From: a bacterium BMS3Bbin08
GTDB lineage: Bacteria > Nitrospirota > Thermodesulfovibrionia > UBA6902 > BMS3Bbin08
Direction: 5' to 3'
Length of the DNA stretch: 64,000 nucleotides
Assembly: GCA_002897775.1 (NCBI GenBank)
Contig: BDTR01000053.1
Span: 62,001-126,000, forward strand
Position numbers and translations under genes: made by a program. A model generated the notes under the pieces. That model ran no database searches, was not told the DNA's origin, and saw only the letters and a list, made by a program, of their open reading frames with translations. Position 1 is the first letter of the stretch. Each line of letters begins with the position of its first letter. Shown here piece after piece: positions 7,721 to 16,544 of the stretch.

Positions 7721-7765
7721 AAGGAGAAATTATCGAGATCGGAACTCGATAATTTCTCCTTTTTT
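7721..7765. terminator. Strong rho-independent terminator, probably bidirectional
   Basis: A 17-bp perfect stem (7721-7737 with 7745-7761) and a seven-base loop is followed by a T-run at 7761-7765 on the plus strand and preceded by AAAA (T-run on the minus strand). It isolates the right end of the restriction module from the NYN gene. Confidence 0.85.
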
Positions 7766-7901
7766 GTCCTGATCTCACTTTCAAAACTCCAACAAAACTG
7801 TCTGCATTTAAAGGAATATTTTGGTAAAATTGACAAAATCATGTAAATGTTATATAAAGTAGATAGAATTCATCCCCAATAGACTGATTGTTTGTTGGGC
7901 A

Positions 7902-7928
7902 CCTCCGGATTGCGATCCGGAGGTTTTT
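7902..7928 (+). terminator. Hairpin with T-run directly before the NYN gene
   Basis: A 9-bp stem CCTCCGGAT / ATCCGGAGG (7902-7910 with 7915-7923), TGCG loop and TTTTT after it: a textbook terminator shape. Its 3' arm contains GGAGG, the only Shine-Dalgarno before the NYN gene, so it may instead hide the ribosome site or attenuate transcription. Confidence 0.65.
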
Positions 7929-7930
7929 AT

Positions 7931-8581
7931 TTGTACAAAATGAACCGAACGATCTTTCTTGTTGACGGATTTAACCTTTACCACTCCTGCATTGATGCGC
8001 AAAAAGACGCACAAGGCGCAACCACCAAATGGTTAGATTTAAAAAGTCTATGCGTGTCTTTTCTGCCTGTGTCTGGCCGTATCGCGGTTGAACGGGCATC
8101 CCTGGAACAAATATATTTCTTCTCCGCTCCTCCAACACATCGATCTCAAAATAAACTTAACAGACATACTCTATATATGAAATGCCTCCGAAGAACTGGA
8201 ATAGTAGTCGAACTTGGTAGATTTAAGTCTAAAGATGCCTTTTGTACAAATTGTAGATCATCCACAGTGCTACATGAAGAAAAAGAAACAGATGTTGCTA
8301 TTGCTACACGACTATTTGAAATGTGTATATCTAACAACGCGGAAACTATAATCCTTATGACTGGTGACACAGATCTGGCTCCAGCAATTAGAACTTGCAA
8401 AAGACTTTATCCGCATAAACACATATTTTTCGCATTTCCCTATAGAAGGACTAATGCAGAATTGGTAGGGATTGCACCCGAATCTTTTTCCATCAAACTT
8501 AAGTCTTATCGTCGTCATCAATTTCCAAACCCATTAATACTGCCTGATGGATCAAACATAAGCAAACCTACAAATTGGTAG
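7931..8581 (+). CDS. NYN-domain (PIN-like, LabA/DUF88) putative ribonuclease
   Basis: NYN domains are PIN-fold metal-dependent nucleases, usually acting on RNA. The ~216-aa protein shows the expected acidic residues: FLVDGFNLYHS at the start, ETDVAIATRLFEMC in the middle and MTGDTDLAPAI near the end. A CTNC pair sits in the insert typical of this family. I place the start at TTG 7931, seven bases after GGAGG; ATG 7940 is the alternative but is 16 bases from it. The gene stands alone between 41-bp direct repeats and behind two hairpins. It may be a defence or toxin-like cargo gene; its target is unknown. Confidence 0.8.
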   Translation: MYKMNRTIFLVDGFNLYHSCIDAQKDAQGATTKWLDLKSLCVSFLPVSGRIAVERASLEQIYFFSAPPTHRSQNKLNRHTLYMKCLRRTGIVVELGRFKSKDAFCTNCRSSTVLHEEKETDVAIATRLFEMCISNNAETIILMTGDTDLAPAIRTCKRLYPHKHIFFAFPYRRTNAELVGIAPESFSIKLKSYRRHQFPNPLILPDGSNISKPTNW

Positions 8582-8593
8582 ATGTTCTAACCT

Positions 8594-8634
8594 GAGGTCG
8601 TCCCGATGTATCGGGGCATCGCCTACCATTTACT
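8594..8634 (+). repeat. 41-bp direct repeat, copy 2
   Basis: Matches 7637-7677 with three differences, all around the hairpin loop. It lies between the NYN stop and the broken end of xfp, 957 bases from copy 1. Confidence 0.9.
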
Positions 8635-8640
8635 TTATAA

Positions 8641-10098
8641 TTACATCGGAACATTAGATAAATGTAAAATGTCAAGGGCTGACCCCACATCCTCAAGCCA
8701 TCCCTGGCAGGTGTGCTCGCTGAGTATTTCCATGACGCGTCCGTCAGGCGAGAGATTATCGTCTTCAGGAATGGTCCCGTCCATCCATGTCCTTTTTGTC
8801 ACTTCAAAAAGAGCGCCGAGCCGGTTTGAAGCTGTTTCATCCGGGCCGAACACGCGAAAGTTCCTGTTTTTCATATTAAGCTTCATAATGTCCCGCAAAA
8901 AGTTGCCGAGCACCCTGGTTGCTTCACCAACCACCTGTCCCGGTTTTTCAACCTTCAGGGCATAGTCCCTGAAATCAGGCATTTTCAGGCCCTTAAGAAG
9001 AATGCCGCCGTTGGCCTGGGGATTGGCCCCCATACGTCTTTCTCCCTTTGGAGCCAGCTCAGCCAGTTCCCGCTTAAACGCGCCGTTTTCGTCAAAGAGT
9101 TCTTCGGGCCTGTAGCTCTTCATCCAGTCATCAAGGAGTTTTATATGGTCGGGCCTTGTTGACATTTCAGAAAAAGGGACCTGATGAGAGCGCCAGGAAC
9201 CCTCTGTTTTTTTGCCGTCCACTTCTTTCGGGCCTGTCCAGCCCTTTGGTGAACGGAAAATGATCATCGGCCATATCGGGCGTTTTGTGTTCCCGTTATT
9301 ACGGGCATCGTCCTGGATCGCCCTGATCTCGGCAATAACCGTGTCCATGGTTTCTGCCATAAGGTGGTGCATCATTTCCGGATCAGAGCCTTCAACAAAA
9401 CGAGGCTTGTATCCATAGCCGATAAAAAGGCTTTTAAGTTCCTCATGGCTTATCCTTGCGAGAATCGCGGGGTTGGCTATCTTGTAGCCATTCAGGTGCA
9501 GAATCGGCAATACCGCGCCGTCTCGCGCCGGATTGAGAAATTTGTTCGAATGCCATGAAGCGGCAAGCGGGCCTGTCTCTGCTTCACCGTCACCGACCAC
9601 GCAGGCCACGATCAGGTCAGGGTTGTCAAACGCTGCCCCGTACGCGTGAGAGACCGAGTAACCCAGTTCGCCTCCTTCATGAATTGAACCCGGGGTCTCA
9701 GGAGCGGCATGGCTCGGAATTCCGCCCGGAAAGGAGAACTGCCTGAAAAGCTTTTTTACGCCGTCCGCATCCTGCGAAATGTTAGGGTATATCTCACTGT
9801 ACGTGCCCTCAAGAAAAGTGTTTGCCACAACAGCCGGTCCACCGTGACCAGGGCCGGCGATGTAGATCATATTAAGGTCCTGCTCCCTGATCACACGGTT
9901 GAGGTGGACATAAATAAAATTAAGACCGGGTGTTGTGCCCCAGTGCCCCAGCAGCCGTGGTTTAACATGCTCCAGCTTCAGAGGCTCTCTCAAAAACGGA
10001 TTGTCATAGAGATAGATCTGCCCGACAGACAGATAATTGGCCGCGCGCCAGTAAGCGTTCATCTTGTATAACTGGTCTTTTGCGAGGTATTTATTCAT
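8641..10098 (-). pseudogene. xfp: Phosphoketolase, truncated: C-terminal ~40% missing
   Basis: Phosphoketolase splits xylulose-5-P or fructose-6-P with phosphate into acetyl-P and a shorter sugar phosphate, using thiamine diphosphate. The first ~469 residues are a good match: [27 protein letters not shown] and [19 protein letters not shown] (cofactor region). Family members are about 790-800 aa, but here the frame leaves the family after HTCQGWLE at base ~8692 and ends 16 codons later in repeat-type sequence ([14 protein letters not shown]). The missing part includes the pyrimidine-binding and C-terminal domains, so activity is unlikely. ackA lies 42 bases upstream in the same operon, which would use the acetyl-P. 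Confidence 0.9.
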
Positions 10099-10140
10099 TG
10101 CAGCCTCCTGCCACTGTGCTTTCTCCTGAAAGACGGCTGT

Positions 10141-11241
10141 TCATTCCAGCACTGTCATCGCCTCCTGTGCCATAACAACTGCCTCATCTCCAGGAATTAT
10201 CCATATATCTACACTGCCTGATACCGAACTGATACGCCCTTCTTTTCCAATTGTATCATTGTTAACCTGACCGTCAAGTTCAATACCGCACCACTGCATA
10301 TTCTCCAGAACGCCTTTTCTTATGGACGGAGCGTTCTCTCCGACTCCTCCCCCAAATAAAACAGCATCAGCTCCTCCAAGCGCCGCCATATAAGCTCCAA
10401 TATATTTCCTGGCCCGATAACAGTAGGCCTCAACCGCCAGGCGGGCATCCGGCTCTTTCGATCCAAGCAGGACCCGCATATCCGAGCTGATACCCGAGAT
10501 TCCCCTGATACCTGATGACCTGTTTAACAGTTCATCGATCTCATCAATTGAGAGCCCGGCTGATTTTTGAAGATGCACCAGAACCCCGGGATCAAGGTCA
10601 CCACAACGGGTGGACATGATCAACCCTTCAAGAGGAGAAAATCCCATTGAAGTGTCAACAGGCATTCCTTCTCTGACCGCGGTGACAGAACAGCCTGAAC
10701 CGAGCTGGAGGGATATAATTCGTCCTCCTTTCTTAAGATCAGGCCGAAGCTCCATCCAGCGCTCCATCATTGCCCTGTGGGCAATACCGTGAAAACCGTA
10801 CCGCTGGATACCGTGTTTGACGCACAGGTCTTTTGGGAGAGCATATAGCCTGGCAATTTGCGGCAGCCGGGCATAAAAGGCTGTATCAAAAACAGCGATC
10901 TGCTGCGCACCATTTCCGATGACCGCTCTGCAGGCACGGATCCATTTGAGGGCAAGGGGATTATGGAGCGGCGCAAGCAGGGATAATCTTCCTATTTCTT
11001 CTTCAACTTCATCATTAATGACGCATGGATCTGTAAACCTGGTCCCTCCGTGTACAACGCGATGAGATACCAGGTTAACCTGCCGGGTATCATCCATTAA
11101 GAACTTCCTGAGCAGTCTTTCCGGCGTGTCTTCATTGACCCCATAGCAACAAACAGCTTTCTGTTTCAGTTCCATGCCGCTTTTTACAAATAAAGCCAGC
11201 CTGACCGATGAACTTCCTGTGTTTACAGTTAAGATATTCAT
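10141..11241 (-). CDS. ackA: Acetate kinase
   Basis: It makes ATP and acetate from acetyl-phosphate and ADP. The 366-aa protein carries NTGSSSVR at the N-terminus, HRVVHGG, FDTAFYARLP, RYGFHGIAHR, DTSMGFSPLEGL, TRCGDLDPG and GGGVGENA, all typical of the acetate kinase/ASKHA fold. It is about 30 residues shorter than standard AckA, as in some phosphoketolase-linked versions. ATG 11241 is preferred over the GTG one codon earlier. It leads an operon with xfp, a substrate-level ATP route that is now broken by the truncated xfp. Confidence 0.9.
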   Translation of the reverse strand: MNILTVNTGSSSVRLALFVKSGMELKQKAVCCYGVNEDTPERLLRKFLMDDTRQVNLVSHRVVHGGTRFTDPCVINDEVEEEIGRLSLLAPLHNPLALKWIRACRAVIGNGAQQIAVFDTAFYARLPQIARLYALPKDLCVKHGIQRYGFHGIAHRAMMERWMELRPDLKKGGRIISLQLGSGCSVTAVREGMPVDTSMGFSPLEGLIMSTRCGDLDPGVLVHLQKSAGLSIDEIDELLNRSSGIRGISGISSDMRVLLGSKEPDARLAVEAYCYRARKYIGAYMAALGGADAVLFGGGVGENAPSIRKGVLENMQWCGIELDGQVNNDTIGKEGRISSVSGSVDIWIIPGDEAVVMAQEAMTVLE

Positions 11242-11244
11242 CAC

Positions 11245-11593
11245 AGCACCCGTTGTTTTAGATCAGAAGATCGAAACACATAATATTTTCCGATGGCTCG
11301 AAACAGGATCTGTCTCATTTATTTATATGATAAAGAAAAAACATCGCAGAAGCTACTTATATATAAAAAATATCCCGGGAGATTATCAGTGGGGGGTGAA
11401 TGTCCGGGGATCGCCTGCCATTTTAAAGACAGTTAACCGTTATCAGCTTGCCCGCCAGTCTGTTTGGAGGGTTATTAGTGGGTTAATAGCAAAAAAATAT
11501 ATTAAGTCTTTAAAATATTTTGCAAACAAATAACGTATAACGAATAACTTATAAGATTTACTACGGAAGAGGTCGTCCCCTGTTTTTGCTTTC
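11245..11593. other. 349-base gap upstream of ackA
   Basis: No gene was recognised. It contains fragments similar to the island repeat (GGGGATCGCCTGCCATTTTA at 11401-11420 and GAGGTCGTCCC at 11569-11579) and an AT-rich tract. The ackA promoter must lie here but no clear boxes were seen. Confidence 0.35.
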
Positions 11594-12175
11594 TTATGCT
11601 ATTTTATGTTTCAGGATCTTATTGTACGTGTCCAGTAATACGCGGTGCAGGCCGCTTATGTCACTGCTGAGGAGAAATCTCCAGGTTATCAGGTCTTTTG
11701 CAGCATCTACAGGGTCGGACAACAAATTATCAAGAAAAATATCAACTAATTTATAAGAAGCAAGCGCGTCTTCAGATCCGGTCATGGCTTCCATGTCATT
11801 TGTCACGGCAGGGTAGTAACATTTAAACCTGTCCCTTAAGATATCGGGAAACCTGTCCTGCTGTTCCTTACTGATCTTATCTAAGCCTTTATGAATAAAT
11901 TTATGGAACAGGTCAAGAATAGGGCCTGTCTTTTCAGCGCCAAGATGAGCGAAGCTCCTCTGAAAAGAAAAAGTGACCAGAAAAGCGCACAGGCAGCAGC
12001 TTTCCAGTACAAGCTCTTCATTACTGAACTGAAATCCCTCTATCCCATAGCCGGATCCCCTGGATCTGACTTCAGGATCGCCTGAGATCAGTTCCACAAT
12101 TTTGTCTGACAGCTTAACAAATACATCCTCATGCAATATAGTCGCAATTGATGTATTGTCCATGATGATCGACAT
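11594..12175 (-). CDS. Hypothetical protein, 193 aa
   Basis: Not recognised. The protein is mostly helical, without a signal peptide or membrane segment, with a cysteine pair in ESCCLCAFLVTFSF. GGAGG lies five bases before ATG 12175, so the start is well supported. It stands between the ackA gap and the rubredoxin-like gene, read in the same direction, but a terminator separates it from the latter. Confidence 0.65.
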   Translation of the reverse strand: MSIIMDNTSIATILHEDVFVKLSDKIVELISGDPEVRSRGSGYGIEGFQFSNEELVLESCCLCAFLVTFSFQRSFAHLGAEKTGPILDLFHKFIHKGLDKISKEQQDRFPDILRDRFKCYYPAVTNDMEAMTGSEDALASYKLVDIFLDNLLSDPVDAAKDLITWRFLLSSDISGLHRVLLDTYNKILKHKIA

Positions 12176-12237
12176 TTACACCTCCCATATGGGCGGTAAT
12201 TTTCCCAAAATATATCCCTGCAGCGAAATAAACCAAC

Positions 12238-12260
12238 AAAAAAGGGCCCGTTACGGGCCC
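12238..12260 (-). terminator. Rho-independent terminator after the rubredoxin-like gene
   Basis: On the minus strand, CGGGCCC-type arms (12244-12250 with 12254-12260) around a three-base loop are followed by six T's (12238-12243). Confidence 0.85.
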
Positions 12261-12313
12261 CGCATATTTACACGCTGCAGTAACACAGGCTCACTGCCAA
12301 AGCAAAACCGTTC

Positions 12314-12658
12314 TTACTCAAGGTTTTTGAAAAGACCTTTTCCAGCTCCGCATTTAGGGCATTTCCAGCTGTCCGGTAAATCTTCAAAGCCGGTTCCCGG
12401 CGCGATCCCTCCTTTTTCGTCCTCTGTGTCAGAACTGTAAATATAACCGCAATTCGCGCCCTGACACATGTACATATCACCGGAATACGCTGATTCTGTT
12501 TTGGCTTCTTTCTCCGCGTCTTTTTTAGCTTTAATCTGCGACATTGCTTCCTCTAACAGATCCTGCGATCTTATATCTTTTTTGTATATTTCTTTCATCC
12601 GCCTGTCTCTCTCAGCCTTCCATTTTTCATATTCTTCCCGACTGTTGAACATTGGCAT
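12314..12658 (-). CDS. Rubredoxin-like protein with helical N-terminal extension
   Basis: The last ~50 residues form a rubredoxin domain that should bind one Fe(Cys)4: CQGANCGYIY, PGTGFEDLPDSW and CPKCGAGKGLF. The first cysteine pair is C-x4-C instead of the usual C-x2-C, a spacing known in a few variant rubredoxins. The first ~60 residues are a charged helix rich in Lys/Glu (REEYEKWKAERDRRMKEIY), likely a coiled coil. AGGAGG lies eight bases before ATG 12658 but only two before ATG 12664, so I chose 12658. It could hand electrons to a peroxide or oxygen reductase, but no partner is nearby. Confidence 0.85.
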   Translation of the reverse strand: MPMFNSREEYEKWKAERDRRMKEIYKKDIRSQDLLEEAMSQIKAKKDAEKEAKTESAYSGDMYMCQGANCGYIYSSDTEDEKGGIAPGTGFEDLPDSWKCPKCGAGKGLFKNLE

Positions 12659-12721
12659 CAGCATACCCTCCTGGCGTCATTTTAATATATTACAATATAT
12701 AGTTTTTGTCTACCAGGCAAG

Positions 12722-12748
12722 AAAAAAGGAGGGCTGAATGCGCCCTCC
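12722..12748 (-). terminator. Rho-independent terminator after the CFI-box gene
   Basis: On the minus strand GGAGGGC / GCCCTCC arms (12742-12748 with 12728-12734) are followed by six T's (12722-12727). Confidence 0.85.
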
Positions 12749-12771
12749 CTTAAAGTTCTATCCGGAACCGG

Positions 12772-13751
12772 TTATACTGATATTTTCCGCCTTCTGTAGA
12801 TCAGCACAGCTATGCTCAGCAGAATCAGGCACACAGACATTAACGCGGCAAGCGGATACCTGATCCCGTATACAACCGGTGCCAGCGCGGTCCTTGTTGC
12901 TGTTCTTAATGTTTCATGTTTTGAGATGTAATCAGCGACTGGCGGCGAGTACTTGTAATATAACCTCACAAACTCCCTGCCCGCGGCGTTTGTCAGGAGA
13001 TATTTGTCCCTGAACTCCCTTAATACCATTACTTCATCTTCCATATAACTGCCGTAGGCGGCTGTTGCAATAAAACAGTTGTTTGTCTGTAGTATATCGG
13101 GATCCAATATCCACCCGCCCGGGGCGCCGTTTACAGTCCATGCCAGGCCCTCAAATCCATTTGTCGGATCCGGATGCGCCCATCTCCAGATCCATTCACC
13201 GTTCGTACTGCCTACTGTATCGTTATAGATCTCAAGCCAGTAGTCACCCGGGATGAGTTGAACTGGAACCGCAGGGGTCAATGAGAACTCATATTCGCAC
13301 ATACGGCCGGTCCCGGACCGGTAGTCATGCGTGACATACTCAGTGCACGAATCCTTGTCTATTGGTGTGCGGCATGACGGTACATTGGTTTCAGGCGGCG
13401 CCGCCCCATACCTTGACCTCGCTTATAACACCGGACATAGGCATTGTAAAATCATCGGCAAGAATCTGTATTCCAAAAGTGTCCTGGCTGATCTCAGACC
13501 AGGCAGACGCATACACTCTATTGTTTAGCGCGATGCGCCCGGTTACAGGATCGCAGACTGGATCGCCCGGAGGATACCAATAATTGCATGGGTACGGATC
13601 GCCGGGGCTGGTTCTTGGCTGTGAAAGGATAGTGGTCTGGGCGGCATTAACCGGACGAAGATTCATAAAAATCATAAAAAAGTAATACCAATAAAAAGCA
13701 TATTAATATCTTTGATGCATAACCCGTCAGCAACTTCTCTTTTTTGATCAT
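12772..13751 (-). pseudogene. Exported CFI-box-CTERM protein, split by two apparent frameshifts
   Basis: Three reading frames join into one sensible protein. ATG 13751, with GGAG upstream, encodes a signal peptide (MIKKEKLL, then KILICFLLVLLF). The frame is lost at an A6 run (13676-13681, T6 on the gene strand) and resumes as NLRPVNAAQTT. It is lost again in a GC-rich run near 13391-13405 and resumes as [11 protein letters not shown]. The C-terminus has [16 protein letters not shown], a conserved helical stretch, one membrane helix and RRRKISV, the CFI-box-CTERM sorting-type tail. Upstream it carries a beta-rich region ([11 protein letters not shown]) typical of secreted domains. Either a recent pseudogene or two sequencing/assembly indels; one base at each site would restore it. 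Confidence 0.75.
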
Positions 13752-13913
13752 TAGTTATCTCCTTTGCCCTTTTTGATTCGATCGGTGTTGCAACAAAAAA
13801 TGTAACAAATTTTAACATATAAAATATAGGATGTCAATATTTCTAATCAAAAGCAGTGCGCCTCTTTGATTAATAATTATACCCGTGAAGCATGGGCAGG
13901 GCTTACGCCTTGC

Positions 13914-15476
13914 CTATCTGTTTTTTGAAGTTGGCAGTAATATTGCATAACGTCCGATCTTCTTGTCAAGCCCTACCCTTGAAATACCGAGGATCTTTGA
14001 GGCCCTCAGTTTATTGCCGCCTGTTTTGCGCAGGGCTTCATTGATGCACTGGGTCTCCAACTCCCGCACCCTGTCATGCAGGGACTGTGACGATAGCGCT
14101 GTAAAGCTCGAAAGACGTCTGGTCTGTCTCCAGTTCAGAATATCAGCAGAGCAGTTTTCAAGCGTGACGCGTTCTCTTTCCGGGGTAAGGGCCACAAGGC
14201 GCTCGATCTCATGGTGGAGCTGTCTCACATTGCCCGGCCACGGGTATTCTTCAAACAGGCTCAGCACATCAGAGGAGAAGCCAGCCACTTTTTTGTCAAA
14301 GTGCTTGCAGACCTTATTGAGAAAGAACATCGTCAGGGGGATAATGTCCTCATTTCTTTCTCTCAGAGGAGGAATAAAGATATCTACTGAAAAGATGCGG
14401 AAAAAAAGGTCATCTCTGAAGTGCCCCTTTGATACCTGCTTTCGCAGGTCTTTATTCGTGGCGCTGATAATGCGCATGTTATAACGAATGACCCGGTTGT
14501 TCCCAAGCCTGCTGCCTTCTCCTTCCTGGATCGCGCGCAGAAATTTGGGCTGCATGACAAGCGGCATATCCGCTATCTCATCCAGGAACAGTGTTCCTCC
14601 TCTGGCTTCTTCAAAACGCCCTTTCCTGGTCGACACAGCGCCTGTGAACGCGCCTTTTTCATACCCGAAAAATTCGCTCTCCATGAGATTCTCAGGTATG
14701 GAAGCGCAATTAACCGGAACAAAAGGCCTGTCCCCGCGGTCGCTTCTCCTGTGGATCAGGCGGGCTATGTGTTCTTTGCCGGTGCCGCTCTCTCCGTGGA
14801 TCAGTACATTGACAGGGGTCTTGCTCACTGTCCGCGCGGTTTCAAGAACGCTCTTCATCGCGGGGCTTTCCGCTATAAACTGCGTGAGTTCGTCCTCTTC
14901 TTCCCGGAGTTCTTCAAACTCCCTGTTCAGGCGGCTTGACACCTGCAGGATCTCCTCGTTAAGCATAATGTTCTCTATCGCCATTGAAAGATGCCTGGCT
15001 ACCTCCTCAAGAAGCATGCTGTCCTGCAGGGTGAAAACTTTTCTGCCTTTCCTGTTAAGCACCTGCATCGCGCCTATACAGCGCTTCCCAAGCGTACTAT
15101 GAATAGGCGCGCAGATAAGATTGCGGACCATGAAGCCTGTTTTTTTTGCCGCGGTCTGATGATAACCCGGCACCTTCATCGCGTTATTTTCAATAAGAGA
15201 CCTGGCCGTGGAAATTACCTTTCCCACAAAGCTTCCTTCACGCGGGGCCTTGATCTCCCTCTCCTTCAGGGCTGTTCCGAACTTGAGCCAGATAGTGTCT
15301 GTTCCCGGTTTTACAAGAAAAATACTGCAGCGTTCCGCGTCCAGTACTTTCGGTACAATATCAACAAAGAACCTGAGGATCGCCTCATAGTCATGAACCG
15401 TCCAGGCATGGTTCACCTGCTCGAGCCTTATTCTCAGGCGCTGTAATTTTTGGGCTGTTTCCTGAGGAACCTCCAC
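13914..15476 (-). CDS. Sigma54-dependent transcriptional activator with GAF domain
   Basis: It would activate sigma54 promoters after sensing a small molecule. The order is GAF domain (~35-180), short linker, AAA+ sigma54-interaction domain (~205-435) and Fis-type HTH (~475-510). Visible motifs are GESGTGKEHIA (Walker A), GAFTGA (sigma54 contact), GGTLFLDEIAD (Walker B), RIFSVDIFIPPLRER and WPGNVRQLHHEIERL. The C-terminus KTGGNKLRASKILGISRVGL is the DNA-reading helix pair. There is no receiver domain, so control is likely by the GAF ligand. The start is GTG 15476, seven bases after GGAGG. Its targets are not evident; no convincing sigma54 promoter was found by eye in the window. Confidence 0.92.
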   Translation of the reverse strand: MEVPQETAQKLQRLRIRLEQVNHAWTVHDYEAILRFFVDIVPKVLDAERCSIFLVKPGTDTIWLKFGTALKEREIKAPREGSFVGKVISTARSLIENNAMKVPGYHQTAAKKTGFMVRNLICAPIHSTLGKRCIGAMQVLNRKGRKVFTLQDSMLLEEVARHLSMAIENIMLNEEILQVSSRLNREFEELREEEDELTQFIAESPAMKSVLETARTVSKTPVNVLIHGESGTGKEHIARLIHRRSDRGDRPFVPVNCASIPENLMESEFFGYEKGAFTGAVSTRKGRFEEARGGTLFLDEIADMPLVMQPKFLRAIQEGEGSRLGNNRVIRYNMRIISATNKDLRKQVSKGHFRDDLFFRIFSVDIFIPPLRERNEDIIPLTMFFLNKVCKHFDKKVAGFSSDVLSLFEEYPWPGNVRQLHHEIERLVALTPERERVTLENCSADILNWRQTRRLSSFTALSSQSLHDRVRELETQCINEALRKTGGNKLRASKILGISRVGLDKKIGRYAILLPTSKNR

Positions 15477-15954
15477 GAACTTACCTCCGATATTAAAGCT
15501 CCCTGCAGTAAGTCGATGCGACTCTTCGCGAGACTCGCTTCGAGCTGCAGTGTACCAGCCTGCCGGTTTACCCGCCGGGTAGTGTGGCGGGCAGGCAGGT
15601 ACACTCGCTGTTCATTTTAAGCAAACAATGTATACATATAGTAAACTTTGTTAACAACACACGTCAATAGGTGAAAATTCACATAGTTACATCCTGCTTC
15701 GCTGTGGTACTTCATACACAATGTAAACACTTTTCCGAACTATTCGAATAGGACAATAAACAGGTAACAGGCCTTAACCCCTTGAAAAATAAGGGTTAAA
15801 GGTAATTAAAAGAGGTCAGGCACGGTTCTTGATAATATAATACAGGGACTAAAACGTTATAGATTGATAAAAAGTTAATAAATCTGGGGGGGGTAGCCCG
15901 AAATATGCAAGATAACTGCTGTTTTGGGGAATATAAATATCAAGGTTGAAAAAC
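15477..15954. other. 478-base divergent gap with a long hairpin
   Basis: No gene was seen. Near the activator gene it holds dense palindromes, including the hairpin at 15550-15604. The remainder is AT-rich and should contain the promoters of the divergent activator and GrpB genes. Confidence 0.4.
15550..15604. repeat. REP-like hairpin
   Basis: GTGTACC (15550-15556) pairs with GGTACAC (15598-15604), with further CCTGCC/GGCAGG pairing inside. It has no T-run, so a terminator is unlikely; it resembles an extragenic palindromic repeat. Confidence 0.5.
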
Positions 15955-16491
15955 ATGAACCCGGTAAAGAAATCCAAAAGATGTAAGCTTAAACACAAGC
16001 CATATGACGAGAGATATCCTGTTGTCGCTGAAAGATTAAGAAATGAGATAGCTTCAGTAACCGATGTTTTCGACATAGAACATGTCGGCAGTACATCTAT
16101 CCCGGGAAGCAGTGGAAAGGGTATTATCGACCTGCTGGCATTGTACCCTGAGGGCAAGCTTGAGCAAACAAAAGAGATCCTGCTGTCTATTGGTTTCTGT
16201 GAACAGGGAGAAGATTTTCCATTCAAATGGCCTGAGGACAGACCTATGTACCTGGGAATTTACAATTTTGGCGGAGACTCTTTCACCATTTATATACATG
16301 TTATACGCAATGACAGCAAAGAGGTTAAACGGTTCCTTGCATTTCGTGAGAGCCTGAGAAAAAATACCGACCTTCTCAGGGAATACTGCGAAGTAAAGGA
16401 ATCTTTAATTACAGAAGGAGTAAAAGACCCGGACGAATACACAAAAAGAAAAAACCCCATCATCAAAAAAATACTGGAACAACGCGGATAA
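15955..16491 (+). CDS. GrpB family protein (UPF0157, nucleotidyltransferase-like)
   Basis: The 178-aa protein has the family signature IEHVGSTSIPG followed by GKGIIDLL, resembling the GS...DxD core of nucleotidyltransferases, and MYLGIYNFGG in the second half. The biochemical role of GrpB proteins is not established. ATG 15955 is preferred to an in-frame TTG three codons earlier because AAGG lies nine bases upstream. It is one of few plus-strand genes here and appears monocistronic. Confidence 0.85.
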   Translation: MNPVKKSKRCKLKHKPYDERYPVVAERLRNEIASVTDVFDIEHVGSTSIPGSSGKGIIDLLALYPEGKLEQTKEILLSIGFCEQGEDFPFKWPEDRPMYLGIYNFGGDSFTIYIHVIRNDSKEVKRFLAFRESLRKNTDLLREYCEVKESLITEGVKDPDEYTKRKNPIIKKILEQRG

Positions 16492-16544
16492 CCGATCCCG
16501 CCGAAGCACTATTTTCGCATTTCTGCGAAGGCGGATAAAGAGAC

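Noticed and set aside
8606..8965. Plus-strand frame over the xfp end
   Set aside because: Antisense shadow of xfp plus repeat sequence.
13963..15446. Plus-strand open frames opposite the sigma54 activator
   Set aside because: They are complementary-strand shadows of a well-supported gene and have no family features.
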